Below, in pieces: positions 52,579 to 62,132 of a DNA stretch of 64,000 bases; position 1 is the stretch's first letter; the number at the start of each line of letters is the position of its first letter. The stretch covers positions 124,001 to 188,000 of the forward strand of contig WGLT01000012.1 in assembly GCA_016125425.1 (NCBI GenBank), in the 5' to 3' direction. The stretch comes from Alphaproteobacteria bacterium. GTDB taxonomy: Bacteria; Pseudomonadota; Alphaproteobacteria; Caulobacterales; Parvularculaceae. Made by a program: the position numbers and the translations under genes. The notes under the pieces are model-generated. The model searched no databases. It saw nothing but the letters and a program-made list of their open reading frames with translations, and was not told the origin of the DNA.

Positions 52579-53418
52579 TCAGCGCTGCGGTTGCTGTTTC
52601 GATTCGGCCGGCTGCGACCAGGCTTCGTCGTCCTCATAGGTCGTCGCGCCGTTTTGCGGCTGCGCGCCGGGCGACAATGTCTGCGGCTGGCCGGTCGCCG
52701 CGCCGGCGGGCTGCATCGGCGCGAGCAGCGGCGGCTTTTCCTTATGCGCGAGGGCCCAGGCCGCGTTCTGCAAAGGCTGCGAGGCCGGATTATACGCCTT
52801 CTGACGGTAGATGATGTCGGCGGGCGACACATTGGCGCTGTAATAGGCGTCGTTCCAGTCGCCGCGCGTTTTCAAGATCGCGCCTTCGAGCGTGATGCCG
52901 CCGTAAACGCCGCGCGAGCGCGAGAAGGCGAGAATGTCCGTAGTCTGCGCTTTTGCGCCGCCGCCGACCGGGCCGGCCGCGATCGAGACGTCGCCGCCGA
53001 GTTTCACCGAGGTCGACAGAAGATGCTCCATCCCGCGCTGGGTCATGACGGCGAGTATGACTTCCGACTTCGACAGGCCGGCCTGAAAGCCGAAGGAGAG
53101 CGAGCCGATCGTAAAGAAGGTCGGCTGCGACCAGCTGCCGTCCTCATTGCGCGCGACCATGACGGCGTTGCCGCCTGCGCCGCCCAGCATGAAGCCGCCG
53201 CGCCAGGAGCTCGGGATGACGACCAGCGCCTTGGCGTTGTCGGCGATGTCCCAGAGCGGCTGGAAGGCCTTGTCTTCGGAGAAATATTTGGTGGTTTCGG
53301 CGGCCTTGGCGACGAGCGAGGTCGCCTTGTCGTGCTTCGTCTCGGCCGACGCCGGGCCGGCGGCGAAGGCCGCGCCGAGGCTGAGGGCGATGAGGGCCAG
53401 CAAAGCTCTTTTCAGCAT
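52579..53418 (-). CDS. SYLF/YSC84-domain exported lipid-binding protein
   Basis: A 279-aa protein with signal peptide (residues 1-25, ending ASA). The SYLF domain covers about 40-225: KALVVIPSSWRGGFMLGGAGGNAVMVAR, GSLSFGFQAGLSKSEVILAVMT and RSRGVYGGITLEGAILKTR are typical. SYLF domains bind phosphoinositides in eukaryotes; the bacterial role is unclear. The last 55 residues are Gln/Pro/Ala-rich. Probably periplasmic. Confidence 0.87.
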   Translation of the reverse strand: MLKRALLALIALSLGAAFAAGPASAETKHDKATSLVAKAAETTKYFSEDKAFQPLWDIADNAKALVVIPSSWRGGFMLGGAGGNAVMVARNEDGSWSQPTFFTIGSLSFGFQAGLSKSEVILAVMTQRGMEHLLSTSVKLGGDVSIAAGPVGGGAKAQTTDILAFSRSRGVYGGITLEGAILKTRGDWNDAYYSANVSPADIIYRQKAYNPASQPLQNAAWALAHKEKPPLLAPMQPAGAATGQPQTLSPGAQPQNGATTYEDDEAWSQPAESKQQPQR

Positions 53419-53630
53419 GGAGACTCTCCTTTTTCCGCTCCGCCCGGCCGCGCCGGGCGAAACAGCGCTTGCTTACGCCCGTTCCTCAAGGCCGAAAGCG
53501 GCGAGGTGAGGGCGAATAGGTGAAATCTTGGAGAGGTTCGCCGCTCCCGTCGAGCCCGATTGCGGGCCGTTTCGGCGGCGAAAGGCGCTTCTTGACAATT
53601 TCGCGGCTCGGCTTGAAGTGAGGCGCGCCT

Positions 53631-53704
53631 GCGGGTGTAGCTCAATGGCAGAGCAGAAGCTTCCCAAGCTTACGACGAGGGTTCGATTCCCTTCACCCGC
53701 TCCA
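53631..53704 (+). tRNA. tRNA-Gly (CCC)
   Basis: Acceptor arms GCGGGTG/CACCCGC, D-stem GCTC/GAGC, anticodon loop TTCCCAA on an AAGC/GCTT stem whose outermost pair is G-A, and a normal T-arm with TTCGATT, ending in TCCA with encoded CCA. The anticodon is CCC. A TTGACA at 53592-53597 may be its -35. Confidence 0.92.
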
Positions 53705-53710
53705 AACAGC

Positions 53711-53734
53711 AAAGCGCGCCCGAAGGCGCGCTTT
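53711..53734 (+). terminator. Terminator after tRNA-Gly
   Basis: AAAGCGCGCC (53711-53720) pairs perfectly with GGCGCGCTTT (53725-53734) around a CGAA tetraloop, 7 bases after the tRNA end. Confidence 0.8.
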
Positions 53735-53790
53735 GAAAGAAAATTCCGCGATCGCGATTGACGATTGAATCGACCGGCCGCCGCCGGCGC

Positions 53791-54498
53791 TTATTCCTTG
53801 GGCTCGGCCGGCGCTTCTTCGCTCGCGCCCTGATCGGCGGCGGCGGGCGCTGCGTCGGCGCCCTCGCCCTCCGCCTTGGCGGCCGCGTCCTCGGCCCCGC
53901 CGCCCGCGGCGCCGGCGCCTGCATCGGCGGCTTTTTCGGGCGCGGCCGGTTTCGGGAACGGGACGGGGTTGTCGGAGAGCGTCGAAAGATAAGCGAGAAT
54001 GTCGGCGCGCTGCTCGGCCTTGGGCCAGTGCTGCGTCATCCCCGTGCCGGGCACGAGCGTTTGCGAGTCGGCGAGGAATTTGTCGAGGCGCTCATAGGTC
54101 CACACGCCGCCGAACGCTTTCAGGGCGGGCGTGTAGTTGAAGCCCGGATGCGAGGCGACGGGCCGGCCGACGACGCCCCAAAGGTCCGGGCCGGTCATGT
54201 TCGCGCCGCCCTTGTCGAAGCTGTGGCAGGATTTGCAGAGCGCGGTGCGCCGCTCGCCCGCCTGCGGATTGGCTTTGGCGAGCAGAGCGCCGAGGTCTTC
54301 CTCCTTTTTCGGCGCGGCCGCGCCGGCGCCGCCTTCGGCCTGGTAATCGATCGGATAGGCGAGGGCGAGCTTTTCGCCCGGCTTGGCGTGGCCTTCCTCG
54401 CCGAAAAGCGCCTTCGTGAGCTGCGGCAGCCCGAAGAACAGCAACGCCGCGCCGAGTCCGGCGCCCAGGATTTTGTTGACGAAAAGTGGATCTTTCAT
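53791..54498 (-). CDS. Membrane-anchored class I cytochrome c (CycM-like)
   Basis: A 235-aa protein. An uncleaved N-terminal anchor (about residues 8-26) leads to a c-type domain with heme motif CKSCH at 88-92 and axial Met154 in GTGMT. PDLWGVVGRPVASHPGFNYTPALK is typical of cytochrome c552/CycM, which carries electrons to terminal oxidases. A long Ala/Glu/Pro tail after residue 180 is unusual and probably disordered. The ATG at 54498 is chosen so the anchor is at the N-terminus. Confidence 0.88.
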   Translation of the reverse strand: MKDPLFVNKILGAGLGAALLFFGLPQLTKALFGEEGHAKPGEKLALAYPIDYQAEGGAGAAAPKKEEDLGALLAKANPQAGERRTALCKSCHSFDKGGANMTGPDLWGVVGRPVASHPGFNYTPALKAFGGVWTYERLDKFLADSQTLVPGTGMTQHWPKAEQRADILAYLSTLSDNPVPFPKPAAPEKAADAGAGAAGGGAEDAAAKAEGEGADAAPAAADQGASEEAPAEPKE

Positions 54499-54708
54499 GG
54501 CCCCGCCCGGATTCTCAGCCAAGATTGCGCAAGTTGGCGGGGTTCTATCGGGCTTCCTGCGGCGGCGCAATCGGGCGCGGGCGCCTCTGATTGCGGCGAT
54601 TGCGCGCGCGCCGCGCCGCCCGACCGTTCATAGCGCTTGCCTTTGCGCGCCGTCCCGGGACAAAAGCGGCGAATCGGCGCGCTCCGCGCCGAAGGGACCT
54701 TGATTGCG

Positions 54709-55554
54709 ATGACCGAGACCAAGCCGAAAATTGCGTTTCAGGGCGAAGCCGGCGCCTTCTCCGAAGAGGCCTGTCTGACCTTCGCGCCCGACTATGAGCC
54801 GCTGGCCTGCGCGACGTTCGAGGCGGCCCTCGGGGCGGTGAGTTCGGGCGCGGCCGCGCGCGCCATGCTGCCGATCGAGAATTCGCTCGCCGGCCGGGTC
54901 GCCGACATTCACCGCCTGCTTCCGGACGCGGGGCTGCACATTGTCGGCGAGCATTTCTTGCCGATCCGCCACCAGTTGATGGCGCGTCCGGGCGCGCGGC
55001 TCGAGGATATCCGCGTCGTCAAAAGCCACGCCATGGCGCTCGGCCAGTGCCGCGGGATCATCGCAGAACTCGGCCTCAGGCCGGAAATGGCGGGCGATAC
55101 GGCGGGGGCCGCGCGCGCGCTCGCGCAATCCGGCGCGCCCGGCGAGGCGGTGGTCGCCTCGCGCCGCGCCGCCGAACTCTACGGGCTCGAAATCATCAAG
55201 GAGAATGTCGAAGACGCCGGCCACAACACGACGCGCTTTCTCGTCATGGCGGCCGAACCGGAAGATCCCGACCCCGAGGAGGGAGAGATCGTGACAAGTT
55301 TCGTCTTCCAGGTGCGCAACATTCCGGCCGCGCTCTACAAGGCGCTCGGCGGGTTCGCGACGAACAATGTCAATATGACGAAGCTCGAAAGCTATCAGCT
55401 CGAGGGCGCGTTCACCGCGACCATGTTCTACGCCGACATCGAGGGCCATCCCCAGCACGAACCGGTGCGGCTCGCGCTCGAAGAACTCAGCTTCTTTTCT
55501 TCGTCGCTGAAGATTCTCGGCGTCTACAAATCGGCGCGCGCGAGAAACAGATAG
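54709..55554 (+). CDS. pheA: Prephenate dehydratase
   Basis: A 281-aa monofunctional enzyme making phenylpyruvate for phenylalanine synthesis. The catalytic domain has LPIENSLAGRV (about residues 54-64) and the TTRF motif at 174-177. A C-terminal ACT domain (about 195-275: FVFQVRNIPAALYKALGGFATNNVNMTKLES in outline) gives phenylalanine feedback. The ATG at 54709 has GAAGGGA upstream. No chorismate mutase domain is fused. Confidence 0.92.
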   Translation: MTETKPKIAFQGEAGAFSEEACLTFAPDYEPLACATFEAALGAVSSGAAARAMLPIENSLAGRVADIHRLLPDAGLHIVGEHFLPIRHQLMARPGARLEDIRVVKSHAMALGQCRGIIAELGLRPEMAGDTAGAARALAQSGAPGEAVVASRRAAELYGLEIIKENVEDAGHNTTRFLVMAAEPEDPDPEEGEIVTSFVFQVRNIPAALYKALGGFATNNVNMTKLESYQLEGAFTATMFYADIEGHPQHEPVRLALEELSFFSSSLKILGVYKSARARNR

Positions 55555-55597
55555 AGTCCGGCGCAGGGGAGCGGGAGGGCGCGCGGCCCTGTCCGCC

Positions 55598-56512
55598 CTA
55601 TCGGTCTTCGCCGTCTTGCGCCCAGCGCTCGATCAGCCGCCGCGCGATCGTGAAACGCGGCGGCAGGCGCACGTCCGAGACCTGCTCGCCGCCGAGCAGC
55701 GCGGCGATTTCCGAACGCGATAGCCAGCGCGCCTCCTCGATCTCTTTGCGGTCGAGCGTCAGCGCGCGATCCTTGGCGTCGGCGATAAATCCCATCATCA
55801 GGGACGAGGGAAAGGGCCAAGGCTGCGAAAACTGATAGCGCACGTCGGTCAAGACGACGCCCGCCTCTTCGCGCAGTTCGCGAACGGCGCAGGCTTCGGG
55901 CGTTTCGGCCGCCTCCACAAATCCCGCAAGAGCGGAAAGAAACCCGGGCGGAAAGCGCGGGCTGCGGCCGAGAAGGCAGTGGTCTTCGTGAACGGCGAGC
56001 ACGATCGCCACCGGGTCCGAGCGCGGAAAGTGCTCGCTCTGGCACTTCGTACACAGACGTTTCGCGCCGCCGTCGGCGACGGCGGTCGGCGCGCCGCAAT
56101 TGGCGCAGAAGAGATGCCGGCGGTGCCAGTCGAAAAGCCAGCGCGCGTGGCCCGCGATGGCGATCTCGCGATCGGAAAGCGCGTCCGCCGCTTCGCGCAG
56201 AGGCAGATAGCGGCCGATATCGGCGAAGGGCGCAGCTTCCGGCGAAGGCGCGGCGGAGGCGTCGACGGCGAAGACGGCTCGTTCGCCGCTGAGGCCGAGA
56301 AAGACCAGCGGCGCGTCCCGAAATTCCGCGCGCGCGGCCGCCGAGAGGAACGCAATGCCGTTCTCGCGGATCAGCGGATCGCCGCGATAAAGCGGCAAGA
56401 GCAGGCTCTCGGGATCGGCGAGGCGCGCGGCGATCCATTCGGCGTTCATGCGCGCTGCGGACGCGCGCTCCAAGGGTTCGGCGGAAAAGGCGCAAATGAC
56501 GGAGGATGACAT
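55598..56512 (-). CDS. nudC: NAD(H) pyrophosphatase NudC
   Basis: A 304-aa Nudix hydrolase that cleaves NADH and can decap NAD-RNA. The four zinc cysteines are 136, 139, 154 and 157; the Nudix box is at about 197-219 with RELREEAG; the NADH motif SQPWPFPSSLM is diagnostic. Length is normal. It is divergent from the SRP RNA gene 81 bases away. Confidence 0.92.
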   Translation of the reverse strand: MSSSVICAFSAEPLERASAARMNAEWIAARLADPESLLLPLYRGDPLIRENGIAFLSAAARAEFRDAPLVFLGLSGERAVFAVDASAAPSPEAAPFADIGRYLPLREAADALSDREIAIAGHARWLFDWHRRHLFCANCGAPTAVADGGAKRLCTKCQSEHFPRSDPVAIVLAVHEDHCLLGRSPRFPPGFLSALAGFVEAAETPEACAVRELREEAGVVLTDVRYQFSQPWPFPSSLMMGFIADAKDRALTLDRKEIEEARWLSRSEIAALLGGEQVSDVRLPPRFTIARRLIERWAQDGEDR

Positions 56513-56593
56513 GGGCGGGCTCCGGCGCGGGCGCCGCCGCTTCTAGGCGCGCAAGACTTGCAATGGAAGCCGCGAACGCAGATATTCCGCCGC

Positions 56594-56684
56594 GGAAGGC
56601 TGGCGGACGGACCCCTCGCCAACCCGGTCAGGTCCGGAAGGAAGCAGCCGTAACGAGTTTCGGCCCGGGTCGTTTCAGCCTTCC
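56594..56684 (+). ncRNA. ffs: Signal recognition particle RNA (4.5S type)
   Basis: GGAAGGCTG (56594-56602) pairs with CAGCCTTCC (56676-56684) to close a long hairpin. Inside lies the conserved SRP core with GGTCAGGTCCGGAAGGAAGC at the tip, the Ffh-binding region. The ends are inferred from pairing, giving about 91 nucleotides. Confidence 0.92.
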
Positions 56685-56751
56685 ACTTTGGAATCTCTCC
56701 GCACTCTCCGGCGCGTCGATTTGAGAGCCGGCCTTTCGACGGGGCGCCCGC

Positions 56752-57714
56752 ATGAAAATCTTTCTCACCGGCGGATCGGGATTCGTCGGCGGCGCGTTCG
56801 CGCGCGCGCTCGCCCGAACGCATGAAATTGTCGCGCTGTCGCGCTCGCCGCAAAGCGACGCCGCGCTGATGCGGCTCGGCGCGCTGCCGGTGCGCGGCGA
56901 TCTCGAAACGGTCTCGGCGGAGATGCTCGCGGGGGCGGGCGCTGTCGTCCACGCCGCGGCCTTTGTCGAGGAATGGGGTCCGCTACGCGATTACGAACGC
57001 GTGAATGTCGAGGGCACGCAGCGTCTTCTCGCGGCAGCGCGCGAGGCGCGCGCGCGCCGCTTTGTTCATGTCGGCACCGAGGCCGCGCTTTTTCACGGCC
57101 AGCCCATGCGCGACATCGACGAGACCTATCCGCTTGCGCCCAACTCGCCCTTTCCCTATTCGCGCACGAAAGCGCGGGCCGAAATGGCGGTGCGCGCGGC
57201 GAACGATCCGGCGGGCGGTTTCGAGACGATCGTCATCAGGCCGCGTCTGATCTGGGGGCCGGGCGACAAGACGGTTCTTCCCGTCGTGAAGGCGATGGCG
57301 GAAGCCGGAAAATTCGTCTGGATCGACGGCGGTCGCGCCATGACCTCGACGACTCATATCGACAATCTCGTCGCCGCGCTCGAACTCGCCCTGACAAAAG
57401 GCCGCCCCGGCGAGGCCTATTTCGTGGTCGACGGGCCGCCCATGCGATTCCGGGATTTCCTGACGCGGTATTTGAAAACCGCCGGCGTCGATCTGCCCGA
57501 TAAATCCGCGCCGGGCTGGCTGGCGCGCGGGCTCGCCAATCTTGTTGAGCCGATCTATCGCCTCGCGGGGTCGAAAACGCCGCCGCCCGTCACGCGCTTT
57601 ACGGCGCATATCATGAGCCGCGACTGTACGATCAATGACGCGAAGGCTCGCGCCGAACTCGGCTATCGCCCCGCCGTCGCCGTGGAGGAAGGGCTCGCGC
57701 GGCTCGCAGCCTGA
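56752..57714 (+). CDS. NAD(P)-dependent epimerase/dehydratase (3-beta-HSD-like SDR)
   Basis: A 320-aa extended short-chain dehydrogenase. The cofactor motif is TGGSGFVGG (residues 6-14); the catalytic pair is Tyr and Lys of PYSRTKARAE (about 135-144); Ser/Thr of the triad sits in VHVGTEAAL. VIRPRLIWGPGD is typical of sterol/sugar SDRs. The substrate is unknown. Confidence 0.85.
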   Translation: MKIFLTGGSGFVGGAFARALARTHEIVALSRSPQSDAALMRLGALPVRGDLETVSAEMLAGAGAVVHAAAFVEEWGPLRDYERVNVEGTQRLLAAAREARARRFVHVGTEAALFHGQPMRDIDETYPLAPNSPFPYSRTKARAEMAVRAANDPAGGFETIVIRPRLIWGPGDKTVLPVVKAMAEAGKFVWIDGGRAMTSTTHIDNLVAALELALTKGRPGEAYFVVDGPPMRFRDFLTRYLKTAGVDLPDKSAPGWLARGLANLVEPIYRLAGSKTPPPVTRFTAHIMSRDCTINDAKARAELGYRPAVAVEEGLARLAA

Positions 57715-57816
57715 CGCGCGGGCTAGGCTGAAACGCCGGTTTTCCCCGCTTGCGCCTTGCGGCTTTGAAGCGCTCGGCCGCCCGGCCATAATGGCTCCGA
57801 GAATCGAAAGGCGCCG

Positions 57817-59565
57817 ATGAGCGAAGACCTTTTCCCGAGTGAGCCGGCCAAGCGCGCCGGGCAGGCCTATCAGGTCCTTGCGCGCAAATACCGCCCGCAA
57901 AGCTTCGACGATCTCATCGGCCATGAGGCGATGGTGAAGACCCTGCGCAACGCCTTCGCGGCGGGGCGCATCGCGCACGCTTATGTGCTGACCGGCGTGC
58001 GCGGGGTCGGAAAAACGACGACGGCCCGCATTCTCGCCCGCGCGCTGAACTATGTCGGTCCGAATGGCGAGGATAACGGCCCGACCATCGACATGCCCGC
58101 CCTCGGCCTGCATTGCCGCGCCATCGCCGAAAGCCGCCATCCGGACGTTCTTGAAATGGACGCCGCCTCGCGCACCGGCGTCGGCGATATTCGCGAGCTG
58201 ATCGAGGGCGTGCGCTACGCCCCGGTCGAGGCGCGCTACAAGGTCTACATCATCGACGAAGTGCACATGCTGTCGACGGCGGCGTTCAACGCGCTTTTGA
58301 AAACGCTCGAAGAGCCGCCGCCGCATGTGAAGTTCATCTTCGCGACGACGGAGATCAGAAAACTTCCCGTCACCGTGCTGTCGCGCTGCCAGCGTTTCGA
58401 TCTTCGCCGCATCGACCCTGACGTGCTGACCGACCACCTTGCCGGGATTGCCAAGAAAGAAGACGCCGATATCGACCGCGAAGCGCTCGCCATGATCGCG
58501 CGCGCGGCGGAAGGCTCCGTCAGGGATGCGCTGTCGATTCTCGATCAGGCGCTCGTCCAGACCGCTGCGACGGGCGAAAAAGCGGGCCCCGATGCGATCC
58601 GGGCGATGCTCGGCCTCGCCGACCGGACGCAGGTCTGGCCGCTGCTCGAAGCCGCGCTCTCAGGCGACGCCAAGACCGCGCTCGGCCTCTTCGCCGATCA
58701 ATACAAGGCGGGCGCCGATCCCTCGGTCATTCTCCGCGACATGCTCGAAGTCGTGCATCTCTTGACGCGCGTCAAAGCCGCGGGGCCGGAAGCGGCCAGT
58801 CACGGCGCGGCCGGCGAGGCGGACGCGGCGCGCGCGACCGAGATGGCGGAAAAACTTTCGCTCAATGCCCTGACCCGCGCCTGGTCGCTTTTGATGAAGG
58901 GGCTTTCCGAGACGCGCGAGGCGCCGGACGCCGAAGCCGCCGGCGAGATGGCGCTCATCCGTCTCGCCTATGCGGCGGATTTGCCGACGCCTGACGAAGC
59001 GCTCCGCATGCTGAAGGGCGAGGGCGCCGCGCCGTCCGCGCCGCCGCGGGGCGGCGTTCGCGCAAGCGTTTCAGCCGGCGGGCAGGCGCGCGCGCTCGCC
59101 GAACCGCGCGAAGAAGAAGCGCGGCCAGAACCTGCGCCCGCACCGAAGGCGCGCCGAAATTCGAACGGGCCCGTCCTGCAATCCTTCGCTGATGTCGTGA
59201 AGCTCGCCGGCGCGCGGCGCGATGCAAAACTGCGCGTCGAGCTTGAAAGCTACGCCCATCTCATCTCCTTCGCGCCGGGGCGGATTGAAATGCGCCTTAA
59301 CGAGCGCGCGCCAGCCGATCTCGCGGGCCGGCTGACGCAGCGCCTGAAAGAATGGACGGGCGAGCAATGGATCGTGACGCTCGCGGCCGAAGGCGGCGCG
59401 CCGACCATGCGCGATGCGCGCACCGCCGAAGTGATGGCGCATCCGCTCGTCCAAAAGGCGCTTGAAATCTTCCCCGGCGCCGAGGTGACGGCGATCCGTG
59501 AACCGGCCGAAACGCCGGGCGTCGAGGAACCCGAAGCCGACGACGAGGAAGACGACGACGTTTAA
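57817..59565 (+). CDS. dnaX: DNA polymerase III subunit gamma/tau
   Basis: A 582-aa clamp-loader subunit. Walker A GVRGVGKTT is at residues 60-68; the DEVHMLSTAAFNALLKTLEEPP segment is the DnaX signature, followed by SRCQRFDLRR. Only one Cys of the usual zinc module remains (LGLHCRAI), as I recall is common in alphaproteobacteria. The C-terminal acidic tail (about 565-582) is low complexity. Terminator hairpins follow, then ybaB; dnaX-ybaB-recR is a classic order, here split by two genes. Confidence 0.94.
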   Translation: MSEDLFPSEPAKRAGQAYQVLARKYRPQSFDDLIGHEAMVKTLRNAFAAGRIAHAYVLTGVRGVGKTTTARILARALNYVGPNGEDNGPTIDMPALGLHCRAIAESRHPDVLEMDAASRTGVGDIRELIEGVRYAPVEARYKVYIIDEVHMLSTAAFNALLKTLEEPPPHVKFIFATTEIRKLPVTVLSRCQRFDLRRIDPDVLTDHLAGIAKKEDADIDREALAMIARAAEGSVRDALSILDQALVQTAATGEKAGPDAIRAMLGLADRTQVWPLLEAALSGDAKTALGLFADQYKAGADPSVILRDMLEVVHLLTRVKAAGPEAASHGAAGEADAARATEMAEKLSLNALTRAWSLLMKGLSETREAPDAEAAGEMALIRLAYAADLPTPDEALRMLKGEGAAPSAPPRGGVRASVSAGGQARALAEPREEEARPEPAPAPKARRNSNGPVLQSFADVVKLAGARRDAKLRVELESYAHLISFAPGRIEMRLNERAPADLAGRLTQRLKEWTGEQWIVTLAAEGGAPTMRDARTAEVMAHPLVQKALEIFPGAEVTAIREPAETPGVEEPEADDEEDDDV

Positions 59566-59582
59566 TGGCTAGGCTTGGCTCC

Positions 59583-59632
59583 CTTCGGCCCTGCGGCGGA
59601 GGCGTCGCCGAAGGCGACGGAGGGGGCCGAAG
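59583..59632 (+). terminator. Nested hairpins between dnaX and ybaB
   Basis: The outer stem pairs CTTCGGCCC (59583-59591) with GGGCCGAAG (59624-59632); inside, CGTCGCC (59603-59609) pairs with GGCGACG (59613-59619) around GAA. The outer stem is followed by CGTTTGTTT, so it can act as a terminator or attenuator for dnaX. Confidence 0.65.
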
Positions 59633-59686
59633 CGTTTGTTTGAATGCGGTGATTTGTTCAATCGCCCGGATAGTTTGGAGATCGTG

Positions 59687-60010
59687 ATGAAAGATTTCGG
59701 CGAGCTGATGAAACAGGCGCAGGGCCTGCAGGCGAAAATGCAGGAGATGCAGGAAAAGATCGCCGCGCTTGAAGTCGAAGGCTCGGCCGGCGGCGGCATG
59801 GTGAAAGTCGTCCTGAACGGCAAGGGCTATGCGAAGGCGGTGGCGATCGAACGCACGCTTTTGAAAGAAGATGAAGGCGAAGTCGTCGAGGACCTCATCG
59901 CCGCGGCGATCAACGACGCAAAGTCGAAACTCGAAGAACGCACGCAGGAAGAAATGAAGTCGCTCGCCGCCGGCATGCCGCTTCCGCCGGGCGTGAAGCT
60001 GCCGTTTTAG
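59687..60010 (+). CDS. YbaB/EbfC nucleoid-associated protein
   Basis: A 107-aa DNA-binding protein. MKQAQGLQAKMQEMQEKI forms the first helix with Met/Gln repeats, then AGGGMVKVVLNGKGYAKAV is the conserved sheet. GGAG precedes the ATG at 59687; a longer frame upstream runs through the hairpin region. It commonly sits between dnaX and recR, as here. Confidence 0.92.
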   Translation: MKDFGELMKQAQGLQAKMQEMQEKIAALEVEGSAGGGMVKVVLNGKGYAKAVAIERTLLKEDEGEVVEDLIAAAINDAKSKLEERTQEEMKSLAAGMPLPPGVKLPF

Positions 60011-60011
60011 A

Positions 60012-60323
60012 ATGCGCGCCTATATCTGGTCCTATCGCGTGAAGCCGGAATGCGTTGACGATTTCGCGCGCGCTTACGGGGCGGACGGCGAATGGGCGAA
60101 ATTCTTTCGCCGCTCGCCGGGCTATGTCCGCACCGACCTCCTTCGCGACGCGCATGCACCGGATCGCTTCATCACCATTGATTATTTCGCCGACAACAAG
60201 GCGCGCTCGGCGCTCGTCGATGCGAACGCGGAGGAATATGCCGCGATCGACGCGCGCTGGCGGGACGCGACGCTCGAGGAAGCCTTTATCGGCGAGTTCG
60301 AGGTCGACGGCCTCCAGCATTAA
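60012..60323 (+). CDS. Antibiotic-biosynthesis-monooxygenase (ABM) fold protein
   Basis: A 103-aa single-domain dimeric alpha+beta barrel type protein. YIWSYRVKPECVDDFARAYG opens it, and FITIDYFADNKARSAL gives the middle strand-helix. It starts one base after the ybaB stop, so it is co-translated. The ABM name covers heme-degrading and quinone-modifying enzymes; which applies is unknown. Confidence 0.75.
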   Translation: MRAYIWSYRVKPECVDDFARAYGADGEWAKFFRRSPGYVRTDLLRDAHAPDRFITIDYFADNKARSALVDANAEEYAAIDARWRDATLEEAFIGEFEVDGLQH

Positions 60324-60436
60324 GCGCGCCTGAAAACAGCGAAATTGTCGCACGGGGCGCTAGAAGCGGCGGGTTTTTTCGCCGCCGCCAATCGTCTACC
60401 CTTATCGACGCAGATCAAGGGACAAGGGGGGAATCC

Positions 60437-61429
60437 ATGTTTCGCTGGCTAGCCGCGTTGGCGGCGCTCAGCCTGGCTGCTTGCGCGTCCGCGACGTCAC
60501 AGCAGCGCTATACGGGCCCCATCATCGATATGCATCTCCATGCATTCCCGGCGGACGCGAACGGCCCGCCGGGTCAATTCATGTGCCCGGGCATGGCCGC
60601 CGATCTTCGATATGATCCCAAAACGCCATGGCCAGTGGCCTTCGCCAAGCGCGGCTTCCACCCGACGTGCAACCACCCGATCGCGGGCGCGAAGACCGAC
60701 GCCGAAAACCGCGACGAGACGATCGCGGCCTTGAGGCGCAACAACGCCATCGGCGTTTTGAGCGGCTCGGAAGAAAGGGTGAAGGACTGGATGGCGAAGG
60801 CGCCCGGCCTCTTCATTCCCGGCGTGCGCTTCAGCGCCAAGCCCGACGAACCGACTGCTGATCAGTTCCGCAAGCGCTTCGAAAAGGGCCAATTCAAAGT
60901 GTTCGCCGAAGTCACGGCGCAATATTACGGGATATTCGCGGACGATCCGCGGCTTGCGCCCTATTGGAAAATGGCCGCCGACCTCGACATCCCCGTCGGC
61001 ATTCATATCGGCTCCGGCCCGCCGGGCGCGACGATGCTCGGCTATCCGGATTATGCGATTCAGAACCCGCTCCATCTTGAGCCGATCCTCCGGAAATATC
61101 CGAAATTGCGCATCTATGCGATGCACGCCGGATTTCCGTTTGCGGAGGAGATCAAGGCGCTGATGCTTCTCTACCCGCAGCTTTACGTCGACACGGGCAT
61201 TTTGCAGGTCGGGACGCCGCGAAAGGATTATTACGCATTCCTCAAAGACCTCGTGCGCGCGGGCTTCGCCGACCGCATCATGTTCGGCTCGGACCAGATG
61301 ACTTGGCCGGGGCTGATCGACGAGGGGATTGCGGCGATCAATGACGCGCCGTTTCTCACCTACGAGCAGAAGAAGATGATCCTCCACGACAACGCGGCGC
61401 GGTTCCTGCGCCTCGATGAGGACAAGTAG
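60437..61429 (+). CDS. Amidohydrolase-family lipoprotein
   Basis: A 330-aa exported protein. Lipobox LAAC with Cys16 anchors it. The metal motif MHLH at residues 32-35 region, a later GIHIG, MHAG and FGSDQMTWP give the amidohydrolase_2 (TIM-barrel) pattern. It should hydrolyse or decarboxylate a small substrate in the periplasm, unknown. The spacing to recR is 81 bases. Confidence 0.83.
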   Translation: MFRWLAALAALSLAACASATSQQRYTGPIIDMHLHAFPADANGPPGQFMCPGMAADLRYDPKTPWPVAFAKRGFHPTCNHPIAGAKTDAENRDETIAALRRNNAIGVLSGSEERVKDWMAKAPGLFIPGVRFSAKPDEPTADQFRKRFEKGQFKVFAEVTAQYYGIFADDPRLAPYWKMAADLDIPVGIHIGSGPPGATMLGYPDYAIQNPLHLEPILRKYPKLRIYAMHAGFPFAEEIKALMLLYPQLYVDTGILQVGTPRKDYYAFLKDLVRAGFADRIMFGSDQMTWPGLIDEGIAAINDAPFLTYEQKKMILHDNAARFLRLDEDK

Positions 61430-61510
61430 CGAAAGCCGGCCCCCTGTTAGCTTGCGCCTGAAAGCTGTGCTAGGCGTCATCGCCCTTTCGCCGCCAGCAC
61501 GCCTGAGCCC

Positions 61511-62113
61511 ATGTCCGCCAATATCGGTCCCGAGTTACAGCGCCTTATCGACCTCCTTGCGAAAATGCCGGGGCTCGGGCCCCGCTCGGCCAAGCGCGCC
61601 GCGCTTTATCTTCTGAAAAAGCGCGAGCCGGTGATGCGCCCGCTCGCCTTCGCGCTCGCCGAGGCGGCGGACAAGGTGAAGGCCTGCGCGGTTTGCGGCA
61701 ATTGGGATTCGATCGACCCTTGCGCGATCTGCGCCGACGCGACGCGCGACAAGACGGTGCTCTGCGTCGTGCAGGATGTCGGCGATCTCTGGGCGCTGGA
61801 GCGCGCCGGCGCCCATCGCGGCCGGTATCATGTTCTCGGCGGGCTGTTGTCGCCGCTCGACGGGATCGGGCCCGACGATCTCAATATCGGCGCGCTTGTC
61901 GCGCGGGCGCAGGGCGGCGCGGTCAAGGAGATCGTGCTGGCGCTGTCCGCGACCGTCGACGGCCAGACGACGGCGCATTATCTTTCCGAGCGGCTCGGCG
62001 AAACGGGCGTTTCCGTGACGCGGCTCAGCCAGGGCGTGCCGGTCGGCGGCGAGCTTGATTATCTCGACGAGGGAACGCTCGCGGCGGCGATGAAAACGCG
62101 TCGCCCTGTTTGA
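61511..62113 (+). CDS. recR: Recombination mediator RecR
   Basis: A 200-aa protein of the RecFOR pathway. The helix-hairpin-helix [20 protein letters not shown] is at about residues 15-34, the zinc finger [16 protein letters not shown] at about 57-72, and the Toprim domain follows ([18 protein letters not shown]). Length is normal. Confidence 0.94.
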   Translation: MSANIGPELQRLIDLLAKMPGLGPRSAKRAALYLLKKREPVMRPLAFALAEAADKVKACAVCGNWDSIDPCAICADATRDKTVLCVVQDVGDLWALERAGAHRGRYHVLGGLLSPLDGIGPDDLNIGALVARAQGGAVKEIVLALSATVDGQTTAHYLSERLGETGVSVTRLSQGVPVGGELDYLDEGTLAAAMKTRRPV

Positions 62114-62132
62114 ATCTGAAAGACGAAACCAT

